From Helicoverpa zea (lineage: Eukaryota > Arthropoda > Insecta > Lepidoptera > Noctuidae), in NCBI RefSeq assembly GCF_022581195.2, contig NC_061456.1:7566501-7630500 (forward strand): a stretch of DNA of 64,000 nt, given 5' to 3'. Positions 55,107 to 64,000 of this stretch are shown piece by piece. The notes below the pieces were generated by a model. It was not told the DNA's origin. It saw only the letters and a program-made list of their open reading frames with translations, and did no database searches. The translations under genes and the position numbers were made by a program. Each line of letters starts with the position of its first letter. Position 1 is the first letter of the stretch.

Positions 55107-55118
55107 GCGCGGGGGTAT
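55107..55118 (+). other. Candidate polypurine tract region before the 3' LTR
   Basis: GCGCGGGGGTAT directly precedes the right LTR. It has a short G run and is not a classical long purine stretch, so the plus-strand primer site is only inferred from its position. Confidence 0.4.
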
Positions 55119-56464
55119 TGTAACGTTGTACGTTAATGTCAACGTTTTAAAATACTTGCCTTTTGTTTTTAATCAAAATATTAATATAAGGTGGGTAGAA
55201 AAATAAATAAATAAATGTAATGTCTACCTACGGTTGCGTTTAGAAACGCGTACAATTATTTGTTTCGTTAATTAAGTATTATTTATTTCTTTTACTAAAC
55301 TGATTAACGTATTTTCAAATTCATATTTATTATAACAACTTGGGTCTAGAAATAAAAAAAATTGTAACTTAGTTAAAACTTAAAAAACAAACAGTACGTA
55401 GTCATTATCTGTATCGGTGCAACGGCAAGTTGAGCCAAATTCGACTTCACGTCATTGTGATATGGTTTCGATTCTTTTACCTGGACTGCTGTACCAATGC
55501 AAATCGGATTCGTTCGCTACTCATTCACGGGCGTGTACCGTGAGGTTGGTTAGCTGCTTTAGCGACTCGACCATTTTTTTAATATCATCACGGAAGACAC
55601 ACGTTCACGCGCTCCTTACAAGCACTCACTTTTGCCAGTCCTTAGTGCGTGACGTTAATCGTGGTCTTAACGGTTTTATTTTATAATTTTGAAAACATAT
55701 TTTTCAAATTTCGTTTAACTTATTCTCTATATTGTAGAATCAGTGCATCTCCCCGTATTGGGTAAGTGTTGAACAATTCGTGTAATTGCTACCACCCACC
55801 TATTGGGTGACCGTTGGCAAATGACTTGCAGATTTCATCTTTTCTTGCTTTGCACATTGTCGCATCATTTGTAGCCTTTTTCATCATCATAAGCAGTCAG
55901 GGTTATTCTTTTCATTTGCTTATCCCTGCATCTTATTTTTTATATGTTTTATACATTTTATATAAAAATTACATTTCAGCTGTTCTCTGTAAACTCCGAT
56001 TCTGACTGTGAATTTGCACACATTCGCCTTAAGCGCACTGAGCTTCTGCTTCCTGCTTCCGCGGCAAACACAGTCAGAGGAGGACAATCAGAAATGGACA
56101 TTTATTTGAATGGATGTAAATTCCAGGGTCCAAAGTTCGGGTTCAAAGTTCGGCTTAAATTCCGGGCCACGGCTGATCCGTTGGCCGAACGTCGACAGGC
56201 ACCGAGAGGCACCGTGCACCGATTACCCTCTACCATACTGCATCACCATCTGCGGGTCGTCCACCCTGAAGCGCCTCCTCGGCTGAGCGTCATCACCGGA
56301 CATCTCTCCACGTGAAGCCAGGACAGTGCTAGCGCGCTTTACCTCCATATAACGAAATTAATTTTTGCTGACGGGCATTCGAATCGCGACCTTGAAATAA
56401 ATTTTTATGTTCACTATGTGGGGTTTAATTTGAAATCTAAACCGTCCACACGCTAAACGTGACA
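55119..56464 (+). repeat. 3' LTR (1346 bp)
   Basis: It is the same length as the 5' LTR, with the same three short open frames, and no difference found by eye. It is followed by the GCTT target duplication. Confidence 0.95.
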
Positions 56465-56984
56465 GCTTACAATATATAACAACGGTGTATTTTTGTTCTT
56501 CACATTTTCTATCCACGTGAAGGAAAACAACTTGATACATACGGATTTGCCGAGTTAGCTTTTCTTACTTAGTCTACGCTGTCGTAAACGACCGATATAT
56601 TTTTCGTACTTTATGTCCTTTTTAACAAATTCGGCACATATTTACAATGAAAATATTTTATTCAAAATGGATGTTTTAATTAAAATAACTTTTAAATTAA
56701 AAGTAACAGCATTTTATGGAAGTTAATTAGCGCTATGAAAATATTGGCTGGGCTTTATGCAAAATAATATCCATGATGAGGTTGAAATTAATACTGCAAT
56801 TATAAGGCACTGGCGTGAATTAATCAGATTTTTCCTCCTTCCTTGCTGCTCGAGCACCTTGTTTGTTTATTAAGAAGTGCATTTTTATTGCTGGATATTT
56901 AAAGCTTTCAGAGATTTTTATTGGATGTTATGTAAATCAGCAATACCTTACGGACAACGCTTTATCCTAATTTTATAAACGTGA

Positions 56985-57866
56985 AAGGACAATGCCAGGG
57001 TCTGGGCTCAAAGTTTGCCCAGCAGTGGGAGTAGTTCCAGCTGGTTCCATAGTGCACTCTGAACACGAAATCCAAATATTTTTGAAATCGGTCCCAGAGG
57101 TCCCGAAAAAAACCGGTTCAAATGTTCTCCATAGATAGTCACTTAACAAAGCCTGAGCCATTTGCCCAGCAGTGAAAGTGGTCGAAATAGGTTCTTTACT
57201 GCACTGTTAATACGAAATCCAAATATTTTGGAAATCGGTCCCAGAGGTCCCGAGAAAAACCGGTTCTAATGTTAAACTTGAACAGTCACTTTATAAAGCC
57301 CAAGCCATTTGCCCAGTAGTGGGAATGGTTAGAATAGGTTCTTTACTTCACTGTTAACACGAAATCTAAATATTTTGGAAATCGGTCCCAGAGGTCCCGA
57401 GAAAAACCGGTTCTAATGTTAAACTTGAACAGTCACTTTATAAAGCCCAAGCCATTTGCCCAGTAGTGGGAATGGTTAGAATAGGTTCTTTACTTCCCTG
57501 TTAACACGAAATCCAAATATTTTGGAAATTGGTCCCAGAGGTCCCGAAAAAAACCGGTTCAAATGTTCTCCATAGATAGTCACTTAACAAAGCCTGAGCC
57601 ATTTGCCCAGCAGTGAAAGTGGTCGAAATAGGTTCTTTACTGCACTGTTAACACGAAATCCAAATATTTTGGAAATCGGTCCCAGAGGTCCCGAAAAAAA
57701 CCGGTTCTAATGTTAAACTTGAACAGTCACTTTATAAAGCCCAAGCCATTTGCCCAGTAGTGGGAATGGTTAAGATAGGTTCTTTACTTCACTCTTAAGA
57801 CGGAATCCAAATATTTTTTAAATCGGTCCCAGAGGTCCCGAGAAAAACCGGTTCTAATGTTAGCCA
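56985..57866. repeat. Tandem array of six 147-bp units
   Basis: The block GTCCCAGAGGTCCCG starts at 57091, 57238, 57385, 57532, 57679 and 57826, exactly 147 bases apart each time. GCCCAGCAGTG or its variant repeats with the same spacing from 57017. The units fall into two sequence types by the linker after the GGTTC motif (ATGTTCTCCATAGATAGTC or ATGTTAAACTTGAACAGTC). Stops occur in the frames, so this is not a gene. Confidence 0.92.
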
Positions 57867-58559
57867 GCCATTGTTAGCAAGCCATTTTAAGCAGCCACAA
57901 ACCTAACAACCTCTTTTCTTGAAATAATATTCAGATAGTTAGTGGTTTCACTGTTAACAGGAAAAAAAAAAATAATAAATTGAAAAGTAACTATTGTTTC
58001 TCTTGCTTTTCAGTCTCTATCTACCACAATCAGTCCTAAGTTCGTGTAGCGTCATGCAATTAATATCCGTAATGGCAATGGAAAAATCTTATCAAGACAA
58101 ATAAAATAAGCTCGAACACGAGGTAGTAAATAGATACCGTTGAGGAGTTCCCTCGTCTCACTGTCGTCTCCACCGTCAGGTCAGGTCTTAACCTCCACTG
58201 TTTTGTGGTGTCGGAGACATATACCCAAATGACAAGTTTTTATTCGATATGTGCTTACAATTTCCGAGATTTCCCTATTGTTTTAAGGTTTCTATCACCA
58301 GACCCTGGACCGAATAACAAAGGAACCATTTGGAAAGTAAATTCTTTCAAACAATAAAATGATTGTTTAAATCGGTTGGTAAATGACGGAGTTATGCACG
58401 TACTTACGTAAAAAGAATACAAACGAACTGAGAAAATCCTCCATTTTTTGAAGTCGGTAAAAAAAAATCTCGTTCAATACCTCGTATTTATCGATTAATA
58501 TTATAATGCATTTCAATTAAGGTAATAAAAGTGGAATAGTTAAGAGTTCGTAAGCATAT

Positions 58560-58730
58560 TTTTCGTAATATTGAATAAGAGTCAAACCAGTTTTTCTCAG
58601 GACTCCTGGGATAGATTTCGAAATATTTCGGTCTGGGACCTATTATAAGCCTATGGAACATAATACACTATGCAGTTACTGTGGGCAACTCTTGAGCCCA
58701 ACTTCCATACAAAGAATAGCATTGTCCTTT
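58560..58730 (-). repeat. Inverted diverged copy of the 147-bp unit end
   Basis: On the - strand this reads AAAGGACAATGC, then GGGCTCAA and TTGCCCACAG, and later a GGTCCCAGACCG block with GAGAAAAACTGG. This mirrors the start of the tandem array at 56984. The 12-mer AAAGGACAATGC is exact at 56984-56995 and, inverted, at 58719-58730. Confidence 0.65.
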
Positions 58731-58735
58731 GTAAA

Positions 58736-61700
58736 CATATAGGTTTGTATGTTGGTTAATCTTTCGTGCAAAAACTACTAAATGGATTGATGAAGTTAGC
58801 AGTTGTATAGTTTATTTATCAAATAAACGTAGGGCCATGTTTTATCCATGTGCAGGAAGTAGTTCTCTCGTGAAGCTAGTTAGGTTATAATAAGTACAGT
58901 ACGAATTTAAATAAACATGACACACCTATTATATAAAAGCTAAAGAGAACTACTTATGTATTTGTAGCCACCATGAGTGTAATTTAAGCTTCTACCAAAA
59001 TCACTTACAACTCCACCTAAGTTTCATGTTCGACGTTCTAGTAATGGAACATTGGTAGTTGTTCAAAGTATTGACAGAGCCTTATAATAAAATACTTACT
59101 ATACCAAGATGGATAGTTACCTATTAGGACCTGTCTTCGGGATATGACTGCTTCCTAAAATATCGAATCATCACTGTGGAAAATGATTTTGGATTAAAAA
59201 GGCTCCATCAAAGATGTCAAATAAACTTTTATTATGATTTTCCGGTGGAAAATTCAAAGCTATTGAGTAAAATAAAATTGGAGAGCAGGTGTACCCAGCG
59301 GGGGCCGGCAGTGACTAATGAGCGGTCGCGGCGTCGACTGGGGCCACCCGGGACCCCACCGCTTAAATACTTTACGCCCAACATATTAGTAAATATCATA
59401 TTACGGAAAACATTCATACCGGACCTAGCGGTAATAAAGGTAATCCTAATCTACGACGAGAAATGAATATGAGCACGTGCTTTACATGGGGTTTATCATC
59501 ATGATGATAATTACGCTTGTAATCTGAAGTAATTATGTAGAAAAAATATTTATTAAAATTGTTTTTTGTTTTAATTCAGTGCAACCATCAAGGATGAAGG
59601 TTTATTTTTCTCGAGTTAATTTTAAAGTTATAAATAGTAGTTTAGTTTAGCAGGTAATACAAATGGATGTTACAGTTAGAGGACGTGATAAAGTAACTCC
59701 AGCTTTATATACTGGAACAATATCGAATAGTCTTCCCTTCCAAAGGTCGGAAACATATGTCCCGAACGTGTAACTCTGCGTAGATATTTATGTCGTCAAT
59801 TTGTGAACATTTGTAACTTTGTCAGATTTTTCGTGATGTGAAAAACGTCAAAGCAAATGATAGATGACTATCGTTCCGCAATTTGGTATGGAAATACGTG
59901 CGAAATACCTGCAACAATATTTATGGTGGCGTTTTGCTAGTATGCTCGATTGACAGTCGCCTAGAGAGCGGCTTGTTTATGGCGGGGACCAACGATTTAT
60001 AACCACTTGGTCTGCGCTTGTAATAAACCAGATAACTCAATTTATGGCACTAAAACGGCTGGTGTGTCGTCTTCTATGATGCTGTAGTTATATCAAGTAG
60101 AGTTACGATGATCACCTCGGGTGCGGTTAATAGCAGCTGTCCTGTGAGAACTCGTACAATGGTCCTGCGTGCTATGAGTTATTGTTGTCTATAATTATTG
60201 CTCGAATACCAGGTAGATGTACATAATTGTGCTGCTGGGTGACAGGGTGCGCTGCGATCGCTGAGCTGTCGTGATTAATTTTGCACCACATCAAATACAT
60301 CTGTTTCATTTGAAGAGCGAGCAAAACAAATGCCGCCTGTTTTGTTCGAAACAGTCTATATTTTATTCAGTACTTCATTTGGTGAATACATTTTATTAAA
60401 TAAAAATACACTTTTTTGAACTAGAGATAAATTATTCCTCAAAAGCGTCGCATGAAAGGCCTATTTAAGATTTGCTTGTTTAGTACATTTCTAAGCTTGG
60501 GTCGTGTTTAAATGATCTAAAAATAAATATCATGTCGTAAAAATACATTTCCCTCTGAAAGTACACAGATAAGTTTATTTGAATAACATTAAGATATACA
60601 TAGATTTAACATATCTGTATTAGAGATAGGTACTTATTGGTGATTGCGATGCGATTGCGGTGCTAAGGTAAACATACGCAGCGCTTATTATCAAAGTGTT
60701 TATTTTGTATTTCAACTGTATAATTATTCTTACTCTCAATTGATACTGTTACGATTTCGGTAGCTTAATGTTAGGTGATTAAGTTAACGTCTATGTTAAA
60801 TATCTAGATATTTACGATTGTGTCTCCTATAACGGTTTTATTTATTTATCCAATAACATTGAATTTAACCTTCAAACGTACATATTTCCAAACCCTTTTT
60901 TGTTCGGTAATAAATCAGAGTACGTTTTACCTGTGACGTCGCAGCATCCATCAAACGCGGCACTGTTATACAGAATTATAAGTAAATTATCCAGTTGGAA
61001 CATAACAATAGAACATGACGTAGAAATATCACCGGGCAGTGCGAGCGGCGGCCGTCTCCTCGCACTCGATAACAAATTGGAAACTGGATAAACGAGGTAA
61101 TAGTAAATAAAATATATCTCAGCCAATTTCATTATTGACAGTTCATATCGTTGCAGCCACACGTGCCTTTTAAAGCTCAGCTTGGGTTTATCAGAACAGA
61201 TGATACTGTTAGATATTGGTATTGGAATGAAACACGAAATGGTTCCACATTTTACGGGCCTACGTAGATCTTTTAATAAAGATATTATTGTTCAGTCTTA
61301 TTGAAATCTCACGTTATTTCATGGAATGTAATAAGTGGCTTCGTTCTTCATTTAATCTTTCGAGTATTATGTAATAATGTACATTATAAAATTGAGATGG
61401 AATTATTTGATAAAAGGTATTGTTAAACCTTACATATCTAAAAGTAGAGGACGAATATAATTTTCATCCTAATTATCACTAAACTTCTAGGCATAATACA
61501 AAGGACAGATTGACGGAAACATCCAGTCAGTTGCATGCACCATTAGAAGATACTACATATTGTAGAACTGTGGCAGGATTGTAGGAAGTAAGTGGGCTGT
61601 TACGAGAAGCAACGTTTACCACAATTAGTGGCTGTGTGTGCCGCGCACTTTATAAAAGCGATTACACTAACAGCAAGATGCAACCATTTGCCTATAGACT

Positions 61701-62810
61701 TCGGTTTCATCTGACCAACGTAGTAGTTTCGTAGCAGAATGAAACTTTGGGTTAGAAATGTTAGATAAAGTGGAGCTTAAATATTGGCGATTTTACAGGA
61801 AGTCTATGCGAGGTGTGAATATGTACAATACAATAATGTTCATATAACATTGTGCGATTTCAAAATACCATATAATCAGAAAGCAAATTTGTTGATTACA
61901 ACGAAGTAAATACGTGTTCTACATAAAAACGAATTTCTATTTTTACGACAAAAGTATTACACTGTTTCCCCAAAAATCTAGACAATTCTACTTCTGGAAG
62001 TAAGATTCAAGACCGCACTGTTGAAAGTTGCAAATTGACTGATATTACTTTAGAACTTTTGGATATTTACATGAAAGTAAAGTAGAAAAATAGACAAAGT
62101 TATTCCAAGTATTTTTTTGTTGAAGAAGTTCAAACCACAGAATTGCGTAGCGCTACGCCGTAGCCGTCGTAGAGGGTGAGAAAATAAACTATTCTATTAC
62201 TGAGTACACAAGATTATATTTGTTCAGGGTTAGATATTGGCAAAAAACTTACATACGTAGGTACTACTCGGCGTGGGTTAGTCTAACAACATTTTTTGAA
62301 ACTAGACAAAAAGAAGTAATTCTGTGAAATAGTCTGAGTTTTTCTTTCTATTTTCTAACTGTGAATTTGGATTTACCTTGAAGTTAGAATCGAACACAAT
62401 ATTCGAATATAATGATACACATTTGAAAAATTCCCGTTATTTGGCCAATATGAAATTAATGCAATTAATTACCATTAAATCTTATGATAGTAATTCTAAG
62501 CCGATTGAAAAATTACGAGGTTAAAATATGGTTTTCATTCATATAAATCTAATAAAAGTTATTAGTAAAGTATTTGATCTTGGAATTTCTTTTGGAAAAA
62601 GAATATCATCGAGTAAAGGTAACGCAACCCGACTCATGAATAATGTATTAGAAGCACCTTCAGTCTAAGCACTTAAAGGGGCCAAATGAAAAAGACGCGA
62701 ACTTTGCAATGTTAAACAACATTTTTTTTTCTTCGTTTAATTAATAAATATTCAGTAAAGCTTGATTTTAAAATATGTAGGTATTCTCTAAAGTGTTCGT
62801 TGGTGCGTAC
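58736..62810. other. Gene-poor region
   Basis: No gene can be supported. The first 150 bases contain a decayed SINE-like piece (TGCAAAAACTACTAAATGG and GGAAGTAGTTCTC). A GC-rich patch lies at 59290-59360. The stretch 60900-61091 is open on the + strand with a GC-rich end, but has no recognised motif. Confidence 0.35.
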
Positions 62811-63101
62811 TGTTATACCCTATTTTAATACTGCAACCCCATGTAGAGGGTGCTATGTCAGCAAATTATAATAATATAAATATACGTCGGATTCGCCCGC
62901 GCAGTCAGTCTGTTGTCATTCTCGACACATATCGGTACTATTTCCAATTACCAATTCGTTACTATTCCTATTTCTAGTTCTACTATTTCTAAGTGTCCAA
63001 ATATCCTTAAATACTGTCAATTGTGGTGAAAAACCAATATAATCATTTTTGTGTGTAAAATTAGTTTTTTTAAAAACCGTGTTCGAGGATCCCGTATAAC
63101 A
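62811..63101 (+). repeat. 5' LTR of a second LTR retrotransposon
   Basis: It starts TGTTATACCC and ends CCGTATAACA, so the ends are short inverted repeats with TG...CA. A TATA-like run (about 62868-62883) is followed by a TCAGTC initiator-like motif near 62906. The length is 291 bp. The partner LTR is outside the window, so the borders rest on the end structure and the adjoining primer-binding site. Confidence 0.8.
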
Positions 63102-63103
63102 TT

Positions 63104-63121
63104 TGGTGGCAGCGGTGGGAT
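63104..63121 (+). other. Primer-binding site of the second LTR element
   Basis: TGGTGGCAGCGGTGGGAT follows the LTR end after two bases. Sequences of this type are found at the same place in many insect Ty3/gypsy elements. Confidence 0.7.
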
Positions 63122-63743
63122 ACCGAAAGTTCAATATATACACAGATATATCCCGAATACGTCTCCAAAGGACAAACCTTACAAATTAAAGTGCCAGTGC
63201 TACGTTTTCTTCAATAATCAAAGGCAATAATAAACAACGTTCACCCAAATATGCCTTCAACATCCTAGTGCGCGTGTGTATTGTGTGCTAGTGAATCCTG
63301 TGGAATATAAAATAAGTGCTGTGTGGAGTTGTTCCTGAGCCTTGATTATAATCAGGCCTCATCATCATGCTGTGGCAGATCTTCATTGTCGTGACAATAC
63401 TACAGTGAGTGACGATATACTATATACACTTGTCTCGCATAGAACTCAGAGTCTTCCAATTCCCTAATTGACATCTTGATAATTAATAAATTCTTAACTT
63501 ACTATCTGTTTTACATAATATTAAGTCGCTACACAAAATTGTAATCCTTGCAACAGCGAGTGATTGTTATTGTAATGCATACCAGACATCACTGATAAGC
63601 TCTGAATCTCGAGCCGGCGAACACGGTGTGGAAACAGCTCCTTGTACTATTATACTTGTACTTGTATTTTATAATCTTTTGTGTACTTTCTAGGCTTAAC
63701 TTTAATATTTTAGCGTTATATTTCTATATTCAATTATTTCAAA

Positions 63744-64000
63744 ATGTCTAAAGACGATTTAAAAGAAGAGGTTCCCAGTGGCTCTAGAGGTGCACAACTC
63801 CGTTCTGAAAAGGTTGAAGAAAAGGTCGAACTAAATGTCTTACTAAAGTTTATCAAACCATTCGATGGGTCCCGAGACAAATTAAACCCTTTTATATCCA
63901 ATTGCCAAAGTGCTTATAATATAGCCAATAAAACTCAAAAACCAATTCTATTCAGATACATATTAAGTTAACTCATAGATAGGGCGGAGACAATATGTAG
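63744..64000 (+). pseudogene. gag: gag of the second LTR retrotransposon, 5' part, in-frame stop
   Basis: The ATG at 63744 opens a frame with VELNVLLKFIKPFDGSRDKL, then NPFISNCQSAYNIA, and FRYILS, a pattern typical of the start of a Ty3/gypsy gag. A TAA at 63969-63971 interrupts it. The same frame continues after the stop with plausible gag sequence (LIDRAETIC) to the window edge. This copy is therefore probably inactive, unless the stop is a sequencing error. Confidence 0.75.

Larger units (their letters stand above)
47702..56464 (+). mobile_element. Complete Ty3/gypsy LTR retrotransposon, apparently intact and young
   Basis: This 8763-bp element has two 1346-bp LTRs (47702-49047 and 55119-56464) that look identical, beginning TGTAACG and ending GTGACA. 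A 4-bp target duplication, GCTT, lies at 47698-47701 and 56465-56468. The order is LTR, primer-binding site, leader with a nested MITE, gag, a -1 frameshift signal, pol (protease, RT, RNase H, integrase), a G-run before the right LTR, and LTR. There is no env ORF. RT before integrase places it in Ty3/gypsy (Metaviridae); I do not assign a clade. Confidence 0.97.

Noticed and set aside
54780..55118. env gene of the gypsy element (errantivirus)
   Set aside because: Only about 350 bases separate pol from the 3' LTR, with no membrane-protein-like frame of useful length.
57000..57866. CRISPR-like array
   Set aside because: The units are contiguous 147-bp repeats without unique spacers, in an insect genome.

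Overview
The window is insect nuclear DNA, most likely from a moth or butterfly. It is AT-rich and intron-rich. It carries the GTAGGTA/TACCTAC-type words and short dispersed repeats common in lepidopteran genomes, and its three recognisable protein genes are ordinary animal genes. I cannot name the species. No prokaryotic feature is present. Gene-like content lies mainly in the first 23 kb; the rest is gene-poor and shaped by mobile elements.

Region 1 (1-12.1 kb, + strand) is the 3' half of Rictor, the defining subunit of TOR complex 2. It has 13 exons whose splice phases all join, ending at a stop at 12081. Its second-last intron holds a 5.3-kb DIRS-type tyrosine-recombinase retrotransposon. 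This element has identical 162-bp inverted terminal repeats, and an internal complementary region that is a reverse-complement copy of the joined element ends. Its coding part is decayed.

Region 2 (15-22.5 kb) has a single-exon gene that I read as a SNAPC2-like subunit of the snRNA-activating complex (+). Next is a small three-exon gene for a secreted 90-residue peptide (-), with a 28-nt microexon and a furin-type site. Last is the spliceosomal zinc-finger protein ZMAT2 (-). The peptide gene is too broken up by introns to appear as a long ORF and is the best candidate here for something undescribed.

Region 3 (22.5-47.7 kb) has no gene I can support. It holds retroposon copies, a 372-bp near-perfect foldback hairpin, diverged tandem duplications, and GC-rich or simple-sequence patches.

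Region 4 (47.7-56.5 kb) is a complete Ty3/gypsy LTR retrotransposon with 1346-bp LTRs identical by eye, a 4-bp target duplication, an intact gag and an intact pol. Gag ends in the slippery heptamer A AAA AAC followed at once by its stop. Eight bases further on is a perfect 10-bp stem with a 79-nt loop, which looks like a complete -1 frameshift signal. A 231-bp palindromic MITE sits in its leader.

Region 5 (57-64 kb) has six units of a strict 147-bp tandem repeat ending in inverted sequence, then gene-poor DNA. At the right edge are the LTR, primer-binding site and interrupted gag of a second LTR retrotransposon that runs out of the window.
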